The notes under the pieces are model-generated. The model had not been told where the DNA came from, searched no databases, and was given only the letters and a program-made list of their open reading frames with translations. This document shows positions 31,888-41,877 of a stretch of DNA of 64,000 bases, one piece after another. Made by a program: the position numbers and the translations under genes. The stretch comes from Desulfamplus sp964425195 (GTDB taxonomy: Bacteria > Desulfobacterota > Desulfobacteria > Desulfobacterales > Desulfobacteraceae), in NCBI GenBank assembly GCA_964425195.1, contig CAYRLG010000024.1, positions 5,029 through 69,028 of the forward strand. The letters are read 5' to 3'. How positions within the stretch are numbered: the first letter of the stretch is position 1; each line of letters opens with the position of its first letter.

Positions 31888-34800
31888 TTATATAAACTGA
31901 GTTACTCTCTTTTTATTATCTTTGTTGATTTTTGGATGCGATTTTAAAATCACAGCAGTTGATGCTCTACCATTAATTTTTAAGACAACTGGTTCAGAAA
32001 GCCTTATATATCGCAAAAATTTTGTTTCAACCTCTGCATCTAAGCTATTGAGCCATGACCAATCTATAAAGTTGTTATCTTTTGCTGGTATGCCAAGATA
32101 GTTAATTCCCAATGATGTGATATTATGAAAAAAGTGGCTACCCTGTGAAGGATCTGCATTGAGCTTATCTGATACGGTCTCAATTATTGTTCCAACGTAA
32201 GTGATATTGCTCCATTTCACAGGAATACCAAGCCACCGATCCGTTGTACCCCATCTGCCAGGACCTATAAGCAGATATTTATCTCTTTTTCTACTTACCT
32301 TATCTGTTAAATCTTTTTTTGGATAACTACTTTGTAACCCTTTTCTCTCTCTATTCTCTTGTTTGTCAAATAAGCTGTTCAACTTACCTATCTCTTCTGA
32401 AATCTCAACCGTTTTTGCAGTATCAAACGCTTCTGGTTTAACATAAATGATATGGTAAATTTTTGTAATTTGGCTGCTACCCATAGCTCTATTTGAGTAA
32501 CAGAGTGCATTTTCAATATCTTGCTTACTTATATCAACATCCATATTGTGTCGAGCAACCATCATAGGTCTAATTTGCAGTAGAGAGAATTCGGGCTTTT
32601 TATCATCGTGAAGATTAATTGCAAATTCGATCTCAACTGGACACCCCATGCCATTTTTGCCAATCTCCAAAAGTTCAGAAAGTATCTCTCCTAATGGAAA
32701 GGTCTTAAACTTGAGGATAGATGCAAAAGTCAATACAGGATAACCTTTAGGGGTAAAAAAGTCTCTAATACGGTTATCTTCAGGTATATAGGAGCTTAAT
32801 AGCTTTTTTAAACTCCTATGTTCACTATTAATAGCATCATCTACGTCCAATTTTGTTAATTCAAACTCTTCGTTTAACTCATAAGAAGAGGGTGTCAAAA
32901 TCTCTTCATCAGATTTAATTTTAAGAGCATAGAAGTAACGTTGTGCATTCTTTAAAATATTCTCCACAGATGAAAATTGAGGAAGAAACTGAGGATATTT
33001 AGGTGAAAATCTTAACGCAACTCCGCCATCAACCACAATCTTACCAAGACCTAAAGCTATGTGAGCTACACCTTCATCAGGCTTCATGTAAGAGACCGGA
33101 TAAAAATTCCATGACTGAGCAACACCTGAAATTGCAGGATAGAAATAGTCTCCATTAAGTGTACCAGATAGCTGCTGAATAATCACAGCCATCTTATCCT
33201 CTTCTGGTCTGTAAACAGAATTTTTTGCAAGAACTCGAGGAATCTCCTGATAGACTGAAGCATAGACCAATTTTATAGCCTGAATAAGCTGCTTAAGCCT
33301 CACTTCAATATCTGTATGGTTATTGGTCAGCATATATGTTTTGTACGCTCCAGCACTTGGTCTGTAATGAGCATCTTCTAAAATTGCTGATGAACGAACT
33401 GCAAGAGGATAGTGAACATGTTTAAGGTATGTTTTTAGATCATGGGCAAGCCACTCAGGAAAGTCAGCTTTTTTAAAGTGCTCTATAATATTGTTATCAC
33501 TTAAACTGTGATTTAATATGCTGCTAACATTTTTACTTGATAACTCTTCGATACTATTAGATAGTAATCTTGTATTTAAAAATTCACGAGTATTATTTAA
33601 ACTTTCAAAATCATCAAAACCTTCAGTGGTAATTACAACAGTTTTTGGCAGAGTAATATCAACATCGGAAAATTTTTGATGAAAATCGACCTTCTCGCGA
33701 AATAGATTTGATATAAATGCAAGCCCTCTTGCCTTACCACCAAGAGAACCACGACCAATCTTTACAAAATCACTTTCAGGATCAAACTCCTCCTTTATAA
33801 AATCAGAAACTAAACCCTTTTGGCGAATTTGGAGCTTATTACGAATAATTGTTCTGATATACTCTTTAAGATGGTGTGTGCTTGGAAAATCGTTTAGTGT
33901 TAAAGGGCGTATTTTATTGGCAAGCTGCATCTCAAAACGTGCCATCAACCATCTTGAGAAATCATTTCTGTTTGCATGATATGCAATGGACTCACCCGGC
34001 ACTGAATGTAAAATAGTACTCATACTTCTGATATTAGCAGCTCTTGCTACAACCGTTCCATCATTAAGCCTAAATATAAAATCTCCAAAACCTAAATGAT
34101 GTACTAAAAAATATCGTATATCTGCATGAAGAGAGGGAGAGCGTTTATCTAAGAAACAGGCTGGAATACTCTCTGCTCTCTCTTTATTGGATGGTTCTGA
34201 AGAGAGCATGAGCAAAGGAATATCTGGAATCTCCTGACGAATTTCAGTCAAAAGTCTTATGCCTGCATCAGGATCATCTTTTCCATCTCTTGGATAACGA
34301 ACATCAGAAATTACACAAAGCAGATATTTACGATATTTTAGATATAGATTTTCAGCATCTTCATAGTTGTCTGCTACCAAAATCTTTGGACGAGCACGCA
34401 TTCTCAATATTCGGTCATTTTCATTAAGAGAGTCGTCCATAACAGCCTGAGTCTGCATCACAACCTCTTTATAAATATAAGGAAGAAGAGACGAAAGGTA
34501 TAAAGGAGAGTCTTCAACAACAATAATAACTCTTACATCAGCAAGTTTTGTATCGTGGTCAACATTCATCAAATCTTCACGACTCTTAACAAGAGCCATG
34601 AGCAGGTCTGTATTCCCACTCCATATAAATATTCGATCAATAACGTTTTGACCGCAACACTCTTTATTTTCAAATACCCATCTTTTATTTGCCATTAAGC
34701 GTTGCCAGTTCTCTTTTAGCCACTTTTCGTTTTCTAATAGTGTCCTGACATCATATGCAAAGTAATAGACTGCAATACTTCTAAATCTGCTTTTTATCTC

Positions 34801-35115
34801 TGCACAAAGCTCATAGGCATCCATATCACTTATATGAGGCATCACAACAACAACATCGTAAGTTCTATTCTCAAGTTTTGTTAGAGCCTCATTCCCATTA
34901 GATACCCATGTAAGTCTTGGAGGTCTTGTGAGGTTTAGTCCCCTATATTCATGAATAATACGTTCAGACAACCTGCCATCTTCCTGCATTATAAATGCGT
35001 CATAAGGGCTTGATACCAAGAGAATCTCTGCTACACGGCGAGTCATAAGTTCATGAAATGATGTAAAGTAGAGACGCTCTTTCTCTGTATCGTAGTTTTG
35101 TGATAAATTAGCCAT
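31888..35115 (-). CDS. Receiver-domain / PEP-synthase N-domain fusion protein
   Basis: 1,075 residues. Two receiver-like domains lie at about 30-130 and 240-340. The first lacks the phospho-acceptor Asp (VVVVMPH where VVxxDxxMP is usual), while the second keeps it (VISDVRYP). A PPDK/PEP-synthase N-terminal ATP-grasp follows from about residue 450 (GRGSLGGKARGLAFI, LAVRSSAILEDA). A late segment reads RYLLIGPGRWGTTDRWLG. The swivelling His domain and the PEP/pyruvate barrel of true PEP synthase are not seen. It is therefore probably a phosphotransfer or regulatory protein. AGGAG lies 6 nt before the ATG, and it begins 20 bp after the copper ATPase stop. Confidence 0.82.
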   Translation of the reverse strand: MANLSQNYDTEKERLYFTSFHELMTRRVAEILLVSSPYDAFIMQEDGRLSERIIHEYRGLNLTRPPRLTWVSNGNEALTKLENRTYDVVVVMPHISDMDAYELCAEIKSRFRSIAVYYFAYDVRTLLENEKWLKENWQRLMANKRWVFENKECCGQNVIDRIFIWSGNTDLLMALVKSREDLMNVDHDTKLADVRVIIVVEDSPLYLSSLLPYIYKEVVMQTQAVMDDSLNENDRILRMRARPKILVADNYEDAENLYLKYRKYLLCVISDVRYPRDGKDDPDAGIRLLTEIRQEIPDIPLLMLSSEPSNKERAESIPACFLDKRSPSLHADIRYFLVHHLGFGDFIFRLNDGTVVARAANIRSMSTILHSVPGESIAYHANRNDFSRWLMARFEMQLANKIRPLTLNDFPSTHHLKEYIRTIIRNKLQIRQKGLVSDFIKEEFDPESDFVKIGRGSLGGKARGLAFISNLFREKVDFHQKFSDVDITLPKTVVITTEGFDDFESLNNTREFLNTRLLSNSIEELSSKNVSSILNHSLSDNNIIEHFKKADFPEWLAHDLKTYLKHVHYPLAVRSSAILEDAHYRPSAGAYKTYMLTNNHTDIEVRLKQLIQAIKLVYASVYQEIPRVLAKNSVYRPEEDKMAVIIQQLSGTLNGDYFYPAISGVAQSWNFYPVSYMKPDEGVAHIALGLGKIVVDGGVALRFSPKYPQFLPQFSSVENILKNAQRYFYALKIKSDEEILTPSSYELNEEFELTKLDVDDAINSEHRSLKKLLSSYIPEDNRIRDFFTPKGYPVLTFASILKFKTFPLGEILSELLEIGKNGMGCPVEIEFAINLHDDKKPEFSLLQIRPMMVARHNMDVDISKQDIENALCYSNRAMGSSQITKIYHIIYVKPEAFDTAKTVEISEEIGKLNSLFDKQENRERKGLQSSYPKKDLTDKVSRKRDKYLLIGPGRWGTTDRWLGIPVKWSNITYVGTIIETVSDKLNADPSQGSHFFHNITSLGINYLGIPAKDNNFIDWSWLNSLDAEVETKFLRYIRLSEPVVLKINGRASTAVILKSHPKINKDNKKRVTQFI

Positions 35116-35134
35116 TATTAACTCCTATTGGTTA

Positions 35135-37423
35135 CTATCTTATTCCTGTATAGAGTCTTAGGCTATTTGTCACAACAGAGATACTTGAAGCTGCCATGGC
35201 AATCGCAGCAAGTATAGGATGGAGCTGTCTTAAAAAATCTGGAAAAATCTCAAACGGTGCTAAAATACCAGCAGCCACAGGGATCAAAATTATGTTATAA
35301 ATAAAGGCAAGAAAGAGATTCTGCCTAATAGTACTTAAAGTATCTCTGCTTATGGCTATAGCTTTGGGAATCCCTGTAAGACTGCCACCAGATAGAATAA
35401 TATCGCCAGCTTCAATCGCTATGTCTGTCCCTGTGCCAATTGCAAATCCAACATCTGCTACGGCAAGAGCTGGAGCATCGTTTATGCCGTCTCCTACCAT
35501 ACCAATCAGTTGGTTACTCTCTTTTTGCAGCTCTTTTATTTTATCTGCTTTCTGTTCTGGTTTAACTTCTGCCACAATATTTTTTTCATCAATACCTGCC
35601 TCATGAGCAATTGAAATAGCAGTATTAAGGTTATCACCAGTAAGCATAACAACTCTAATACCTTCTTGATGAAGAGAACTAACAGCTTTTGAAGATTCAG
35701 GTTTTATTCCATCAGACACTGAGATAACGCCAAGTATCAAACCTGTTTCAGCCAAAACCATCACAGTTCTGCCTTTGCTTTGTAACTCTTTAATAGTCTG
35801 TTCAAACGGTTTTAAATTAACAGATTCATTCTCCTGTAGTTCAGAGGTAAACCATGCGGGTTTACCAAACCTCAAAATCTTTCCATTAACAGTTGCCTCA
35901 ACTCCCATACCGCTGTGAGCTTTAAAATCGATTGGGTCATAAAGAGTCAAATTTTTCTGTTTAGCAAAATTTACAATAGATTTTCCAATTGGATGCTCAG
36001 AGCCTTTTTCAATAGATGCAGCATACACAATAAGTTGATCCTTAGATAATGTTTTATCTATAGGCTTAATATCTATTACCATAGGTTTACCCATAGTAAT
36101 TGTACCTGTTTTATCAAGCACAATAGTCTTAAGTTTTGCTGCCTTCTCAAGTGATTCACTCCGTTTAAATAGTATTCCATTTTCAGCACCTTTACCTGTT
36201 CCTGCCATTATGGCAGTTGGAGTTGCAAGTCCTAAAGCACAGGGGCAGGCAATAACCAAAACAGCAACCATACGGATCATGGCAGTCACAAATTCACCGG
36301 TTGTTGCCCACCAGACTCCAAAAGTTATAAGTGCTATAAGAATTACAGCAGGAACAAAAATAGCGGCAACCTTATCAGCTAATGCTTGAATGGGAGCGCG
36401 GCTACCTTGTGCCTCTTGAACCAATTTGATTATTCTGGCAAGAGCGGTATCTTTACCAACGTGAGTAGCTCTAAATTTTAGAAGTCCATGACCATTGACA
36501 GTGCCACCAGTAACCTTATCTCCTGTTTTTTTGTCAATAGGTATTGGCTCTCCGGTCAGCATAGATTCATCAACAGTTGAGATACCCTCTACAATAATGC
36601 CATCTACAGGAATCCTCTCACCCGGACGAATCACAACTATATTATCTATTTTAAGTTCTGATATAGGCATCTCTTTTTCGTATGAAGAAGCAGAGCCATA
36701 TCCTTCAATTACTTTGGCTGTTTTTGGCTGCAATGCCATAAGTTTTTTTATTGCAGCACCAGTTTTTCCTTTGGTTCTTGCCTCCAACATCTTTCCAAGT
36801 TTTATAAGGGTAATAATAAGGGCGGATGTCTCAAAATAGACGTGGTAAGAGTGGGTAGCAGAAGGATCACCAGCAGAGTTAACTGTAAATAGAGGTAATA
36901 AAATAATGGCTATAGAGTAGAAATATGCAACTGAAGAGCCAGAGGCAATAAGTACATCCATATTTGCACTTCCATTTTTAAGGCTTTTAAATGCCCCAAT
37001 ATAGTAGTCCCAACCAGTGTAGAACTGAACAGGTGTGGCAAGAAGAAAAAAGAACCAGTTGACCCATAGAGCATGACTCCACTCTCCTGTAATGCCAAAA
37101 TCACGGGACATACTCAAAATAAAAAGGGGCAGTGCAAAAGCAGCCCCTGTAATGAATTTTTTAGTCTGATTTAGGATTTCAGCTTGACGCTCAACCTCGT
37201 CATCACCAGACTCAACCACCTTAAAACCAAGGTCATGGATTTTATCAACAATAGCTTCAAAACTTACTACTTTTGGATCAAACGAGATAACAGCCTGTTC
37301 AACTGCAAAATTGACTTCAGCTTTATTTACTCCATTTAGAGTACCCACATTTCTCTGTATATTTGCAGCACAATTAACACAATTCATGCCGGTAATCGGA
37401 AGGGTAACCGTTCGTTCAGCCAT
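35135..37423 (-). CDS. copA: Copper-translocating P1B-type ATPase
   Basis: 762 residues. One N-terminal heavy-metal-associated domain carries GMNCVNC (Cys15, Cys18). The eight-helix P1B core follows, with TGEP (actuator), the ion-site CPC at 393-395, phosphorylated Asp437 in DKTGTIT, the SEHPIG motif and GDGINDAPAL. The CPC and the CxxC domain indicate Cu(I) export; no regulator gene (CueR/CsoR) is adjacent. AGGAG lies 6 nt upstream of the ATG. The next gene starts 20 bp after its stop, so they are likely cotranscribed. Confidence 0.94.
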   Translation of the reverse strand: MAERTVTLPITGMNCVNCAANIQRNVGTLNGVNKAEVNFAVEQAVISFDPKVVSFEAIVDKIHDLGFKVVESGDDEVERQAEILNQTKKFITGAAFALPLFILSMSRDFGITGEWSHALWVNWFFFLLATPVQFYTGWDYYIGAFKSLKNGSANMDVLIASGSSVAYFYSIAIILLPLFTVNSAGDPSATHSYHVYFETSALIITLIKLGKMLEARTKGKTGAAIKKLMALQPKTAKVIEGYGSASSYEKEMPISELKIDNIVVIRPGERIPVDGIIVEGISTVDESMLTGEPIPIDKKTGDKVTGGTVNGHGLLKFRATHVGKDTALARIIKLVQEAQGSRAPIQALADKVAAIFVPAVILIALITFGVWWATTGEFVTAMIRMVAVLVIACPCALGLATPTAIMAGTGKGAENGILFKRSESLEKAAKLKTIVLDKTGTITMGKPMVIDIKPIDKTLSKDQLIVYAASIEKGSEHPIGKSIVNFAKQKNLTLYDPIDFKAHSGMGVEATVNGKILRFGKPAWFTSELQENESVNLKPFEQTIKELQSKGRTVMVLAETGLILGVISVSDGIKPESSKAVSSLHQEGIRVVMLTGDNLNTAISIAHEAGIDEKNIVAEVKPEQKADKIKELQKESNQLIGMVGDGINDAPALAVADVGFAIGTGTDIAIEAGDIILSGGSLTGIPKAIAISRDTLSTIRQNLFLAFIYNIILIPVAAGILAPFEIFPDFLRQLHPILAAIAMAASSISVVTNSLRLYTGIR

Positions 37424-37596
37424 CGGACTCTCCTGTTAGGAAATTTATCCTCTTTTAAATTAACCCCTCTTAAGCCATCTATCCTTGTATAGTAAGGAAG
37501 TAAAGTCCATCTCACCTAATAAAATAAAAGGAAAAAAAGAGAACAAGAGGGGTGGGTAAAAAACTAATTTAAAACCGGTTAAAGTATCCTTATCCT

Positions 37597-39519
37597 TTAC
37601 AGTACAATATCTTCAAGAACTCTATTTTTAATATGCCTTAACACAGGCTTTACAAAGTTATCCATTGTTAGCCCCATTTTTACATTACCATCAAGAGTTC
37701 TTACAGAAAGAGTCAAAGATTCTCGCTCTTTATCTCCAATTGTTATTATAAGAGGGGTGTAATTAACTTGAGCATCCCTAATTTTCTTTTTAAGACTCTC
37801 TGTTCTTGTGTCAACCTCGCACCGTATTCCATACTCTGACAGTTGACTGCTAACACCGTGAGCATAAGGGGCAAGATCGTCGTTTATTGGAAGTATGACT
37901 GCTTGAACAGGTGCAAGCCAAAGAGGAAATTTTCCTGCAAAGTGTTCAACCAATATCCCAAAAAAACGCTCAATTGAGCCATAGATAACACGATGAATCA
38001 TAATTGGACGGTGTTTTTCGTTATCAGCACCTTTATACGATAGATCAAATCGTTCTGGCAGAGCCATATCAAGCTGAACAGTTCCACACTGCCATGTTCT
38101 TCCTAAAGCATCTTTTATGTGAATATCAATTTTGGGACCGTAGAACGCTCCATCTCCCTCGTTGATAACATACTCTTTGCCATACTTATTAAGTGCATTT
38201 TTTAGTCCATTTGTTGCCTCTTCCCACTGCTTATCAGAACCAATAGATTTTTTTGGTCGAGTTGATAACTCCAAATGAAACCCTAAACCAAAACGGCTGT
38301 AAATTCTATTGACAAGCTGCAATACACCGAGAATTTCGCCTTCAATCTGCTCTGGTGTCATAAAGATATGGGCATCATCTTGATGAAATGCTCGCACCCT
38401 AAAAAGACCTGAAAGAGCGCCAGATTTTTCATGGCGATGAACAAGACCAATCTCTCCCGCTCTTAATGGAAGATCACGGTAAGAATATGATCCTGTCTTA
38501 TAAAGCAGCATCCCTCCTGGGCAGTTCATAGGCTTTATTGCATACTCCTCCTCATCAACCACTGAGGTGTACATATTCTCTCTATAATTTTCCCAATGAC
38601 CGCTCTGCTCCCATAAATGGCGGCTTAGCATTACAGGAGTTTTTGTCTCAACATATCCAGCTCTTTTGTGCTCTTCTCGCCAATACTCTAAAAGGACATT
38701 CCACATTGCCATACCTTTAGCATGAAAAAATGGCATACCAGCAGCCTCTTGATGAAAGCTGTAAAGGTCGAGCTTAGTACCTATTTTTCTGTGATCTCTC
38801 TTTTTTGCCTCTTCAATTAAATGAAGGTATGCGTTTAAATCTTTTTTATCAAAAAAAGCGGTTCCATATAGCCTTTGAAGCTGTGCTTTAGATTGATCTG
38901 CTCTCCAATATGCTCCAGATGTCTTCATAAGTTTTATCCCCTTTATCATACCTGTATGAGGAATGTGGGGACCTCTGCATAGATCAGTAAAACCTCCCTG
39001 TTGGTAAAGGGATATCTCCTGCTCTGCTGTTTGAGCTGCAAGCTCTTCTATAAGTTCAGTTTTATATGGATTATCTTTAAATATCTCAAGAGCCTCTTTG
39101 GCGGTTACAACTTTACGTGCAAAAGTTTTCTTCTCCTTAATAATCTTGTTTATCTCCTCTTCAATTGCAGGAAAATCCTCTTCAGAGAGAGGTTTCATAT
39201 CGATATCGTAATAAAATCCATCTTCTACTACAGGTCCTATTGTCAATGCTGCATCAGGATAGAGATTTTGAACAGCCTCTGCCATAACATGGGCTGCACT
39301 GTGGCGAAGTATCTCAAGAGCCTCTTTATCTTTTGTTGTTATAAATTTTAAAGAGGCATCCTCTTTAATTACACAGCTCAAATCGACCATTTTGCCGTTA
39401 ATATCCATTGCAACGCAATTTTTAGCAAACCCTTCAGAAATTGAGAGTGCTACATCCATTCCTGTGGGGTATGATTCAAAAGCCTTTATACTCTTATCGG
39501 GAAGTGTTATATTAATCAT
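37597..39519 (-). CDS. thrS: Threonyl-tRNA synthetase
   Basis: 640 residues, the standard bacterial length. An N-terminal TGS domain is followed by the editing domain (HSAAHVMAEAV, then TDLCRGPHIP), the class II core (motif 2 FRVRAFHQDDAHIF; zinc Cys in KPMNCPGG) and the anticodon-binding domain. It charges tRNA-Thr. The infC-rpmI-rplT genes that often follow thrS are absent; copA follows instead after 173 bp. The 182-bp upstream gap separates it from the divergent rnd gene; no T-box-like leader was seen. Confidence 0.96.
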   Translation of the reverse strand: MINITLPDKSIKAFESYPTGMDVALSISEGFAKNCVAMDINGKMVDLSCVIKEDASLKFITTKDKEALEILRHSAAHVMAEAVQNLYPDAALTIGPVVEDGFYYDIDMKPLSEEDFPAIEEEINKIIKEKKTFARKVVTAKEALEIFKDNPYKTELIEELAAQTAEQEISLYQQGGFTDLCRGPHIPHTGMIKGIKLMKTSGAYWRADQSKAQLQRLYGTAFFDKKDLNAYLHLIEEAKKRDHRKIGTKLDLYSFHQEAAGMPFFHAKGMAMWNVLLEYWREEHKRAGYVETKTPVMLSRHLWEQSGHWENYRENMYTSVVDEEEYAIKPMNCPGGMLLYKTGSYSYRDLPLRAGEIGLVHRHEKSGALSGLFRVRAFHQDDAHIFMTPEQIEGEILGVLQLVNRIYSRFGLGFHLELSTRPKKSIGSDKQWEEATNGLKNALNKYGKEYVINEGDGAFYGPKIDIHIKDALGRTWQCGTVQLDMALPERFDLSYKGADNEKHRPIMIHRVIYGSIERFFGILVEHFAGKFPLWLAPVQAVILPINDDLAPYAHGVSSQLSEYGIRCEVDTRTESLKKKIRDAQVNYTPLIITIGDKERESLTLSVRTLDGNVKMGLTMDNFVKPVLRHIKNRVLEDIVL

Positions 39520-39701
39520 TGATAATCATCCGTTGTTAGTTAAGTTTAGTGTAAAACCTTAACCCAACCACACCCTTGTCAAGACAGGATGAAGAGATAG
39601 GGAAAGGTAATCCCCCTTAGCTACTAAATAATTTTAACTACTTTAAAAATTTATAAAAATTGAAAGATTAAGGCAACAGCCTGAAACGGTCAAGAAAAAA
39701 A

Positions 39702-40829
39702 ATGATTGAATATACCCTGATCAGCTCAAATGAAGAGTTAAAGAACCTATGCAGATATCTTGAAACATACAAACAGATTGCCATGGACCTTGAAGCAGAC
39801 TCAATGCACCATTTTAAAGAGAGGGTCTGCCTGATTCAAGTGGCTGATCCAAAAAGACACCACCTTATTGACCCTCTAACCATATCTGATTTTTCTCCAC
39901 TTAAACCTATATGTGAAAATCCTTCAATCACTAAAATATTTCATGGAGCAGATTTTGATATTAGAAGTATTGACAGAGATTTTGGTATAAAGATAGACAA
40001 TCTTTTTGACTCTGAGATTGCCTGCCGATTTCTGGGGATACAAAAAAGAAGCCTTGCTGCTCTTTTAAAAAAACACTTTAACCTCAATTTAGATAAACGA
40101 TTTCAAAAAACAGACTGGTCGCAACGTCCTCTTTCAAAACAGATGATTGAGTATAGCCTCAATGATGTTGCATATCTTATAGAACTTTCTGAAATATTGA
40201 AAAAAAAGCTAATTGATGTGGGCAGATTGGAATGGGCTATGGAGGAGTTTAAACTTCAAACAGAGGTACGTTACGATGGTCATGAAGATACACCTCTTTT
40301 TATGAAATTCAAAGGTGCGGGTAAAATGGGCAAAGAGAGTCTGGCAATTTTGGAATCGCTGCTCCAGATGAGAGTAAAAATTGCAAAAGAAAAAAATCTA
40401 CCTCTGTTCAAAATTATGAGTGCTGAATCTATAACAACAATGACTTTGAGAAAACCGCAATCAATAAATGAGCTAAAGCAATCTAATGCTTTAAGTCCAA
40501 AACAGCTCACAATGTACGGAGATAAGTGTATAAAAGCTATTCTTAAAGGAGTTGCTCTTTCTAAAGATAAGATGCCCTCATATCCTAAAAAGCGTATGTT
40601 AGAATCTCAATTGGCTTCACCAGAAAAGATAAGCTCATTAAAAAATTTAAGAGAATATATGAGTGAAAAAACAGGAATTGAACCCGGTTTTTTACTAAGT
40701 AATGCCACCATTGCAGCAGTTGCAGTTGCCCAACCATCTTCTGAAGAGGAGCTTTTAGATATAAACGGAACACGGCGGTGGCAGGTTGAACTGCTTGGAA
40801 AAGATATGATAAAAATATTAAATAACTAA
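39702..40829 (+). CDS. rnd: Ribonuclease D
   Basis: 375 residues. The DEDDy 3'-5' exonuclease motifs are visible: Exo I AMDLEADSMHH, Exo II HGADFDIRS and Exo III YSLNDVAYL. HRDC domains follow from about residue 205. The enzyme trims tRNA precursors and other structured RNA 3' ends. The ribosome site is weak. It diverges from thrS and lies 84 bp upstream of dapF on the same strand. Confidence 0.93.
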   Translation: MIEYTLISSNEELKNLCRYLETYKQIAMDLEADSMHHFKERVCLIQVADPKRHHLIDPLTISDFSPLKPICENPSITKIFHGADFDIRSIDRDFGIKIDNLFDSEIACRFLGIQKRSLAALLKKHFNLNLDKRFQKTDWSQRPLSKQMIEYSLNDVAYLIELSEILKKKLIDVGRLEWAMEEFKLQTEVRYDGHEDTPLFMKFKGAGKMGKESLAILESLLQMRVKIAKEKNLPLFKIMSAESITTMTLRKPQSINELKQSNALSPKQLTMYGDKCIKAILKGVALSKDKMPSYPKKRMLESQLASPEKISSLKNLREYMSEKTGIEPGFLLSNATIAAVAVAQPSSEEELLDINGTRRWQVELLGKDMIKILNN

Positions 40830-40913
40830 TCAAAGATAACATATTGATATATCTATAAAACTAATCGACAAACTTGTTGCAACAGACAATTATAAAGTGC
40901 GGAGATAAACAGA

Positions 40914-41822
40914 ATGAAAATTGTATTTGAAAAGATGGAAGGGTTAGGAAACGATTTTATCATGCTTGACGATCGAAATGGTAAAATTGCAAACTTGCAA
41001 GGTGGTTATCCACAGATAGCAAAACAGCTCTGTTCTCGACACTTTGGGATCGGAGCTGACGGCATTATTATTCTTCTTAACTCTGCAACAGAGGATGCTG
41101 GATTTAGAATTTTCAACTGTGATGGCTCAGAAGCCCAAATGTGCGGCAACGGCATGAGGTGTTTTGCAAAATATCTTTTTGAAAACAAAATTATAAATAA
41201 AAATAAAATTACAGTAGAGACCCTTGCAGGAAGAGTCATTCCAGAGATAATTACAGATGAATCAGGCAAAGTAAAATCTGTATGCGTTGATATGGGAGAA
41301 CCGATACTAAAACCTGAAAAAATTCCTTTTACTACTCCAACTCAGATGACAGCTTCAGGTGAATTACTCTCTTCTGGAGGTGAGGCATTTTCTGACGAAA
41401 CTGCTGTAAACATACCTATTGATGTTAATGGGCATCTATTTAATATCACTGCTGTATCAATGGGAAATCCTCATGCCGTTATATTTGTGGATGATGTTTC
41501 CACAACTCCAGTTGAAATATACGGAAGAGCAATTGAGAATCACCCAAATTTTCCTCAAAAAACTAATGTTGAGTTTATCCAGATAGTTGACAGACTCCAG
41601 ATGAATATGCGTGTGTGGGAGAGAGGGGCTGGAGAGACCCTTGCATGTGGAACCGGAGCCGCTGCCGCACTGGTAGCTGCAAACCTAAATGGCAAATCTG
41701 AACGAAAGGTAAAAATACATCTAAAAGGTGGAACTCTTGATATAGAGTGGCGAGAGGCAGACAACCATGTATATAAAACAGGTTCTGCAAACTCTGTTTT
41801 TAAAGGTAGTATTGAGATTTAA
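40914..41822 (+). CDS. dapF: Diaminopimelate epimerase
   Basis: 302 residues. GLGNDFIMLD is near the N-terminus, and the two catalytic cysteines lie in CGNGMRC and TLACGTGA. It interconverts LL- and meso-diaminopimelate for lysine and peptidoglycan synthesis. GGAG is 9 nt upstream of the ATG. The insertion between strands (around residues 145-165) is slightly longer than usual. It converges with the yhaN-like gene 55 bp away. Confidence 0.95.
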   Translation: MKIVFEKMEGLGNDFIMLDDRNGKIANLQGGYPQIAKQLCSRHFGIGADGIIILLNSATEDAGFRIFNCDGSEAQMCGNGMRCFAKYLFENKIINKNKITVETLAGRVIPEIITDESGKVKSVCVDMGEPILKPEKIPFTTPTQMTASGELLSSGGEAFSDETAVNIPIDVNGHLFNITAVSMGNPHAVIFVDDVSTTPVEIYGRAIENHPNFPQKTNVEFIQIVDRLQMNMRVWERGAGETLACGTGAAAALVAANLNGKSERKVKIHLKGGTLDIEWREADNHVYKTGSANSVFKGSIEI

Positions 41823-41877
41823 CGTTACTCTTCTGCTGCTTGGCTGTTTAACCCATAAGGCTCTTAAAATACCATTT

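Noticed and set aside
37463..37555. ACCCCTCTT/AAGAGGGGT inverted repeat between copA and thrS as a copper operator
   Set aside because: The arms are about 75 bp apart and show no match to CueR or CsoR site layouts known to me.
39520..39701. T-box or other tRNA-sensing leader upstream of thrS
   Set aside because: No specifier loop, T-box sequence or antiterminator could be found in this short gap.
41006..41790. Minus-strand frames overlapping dapF
   Set aside because: They are shadows of dapF, whose catalytic motifs are intact on the plus strand.
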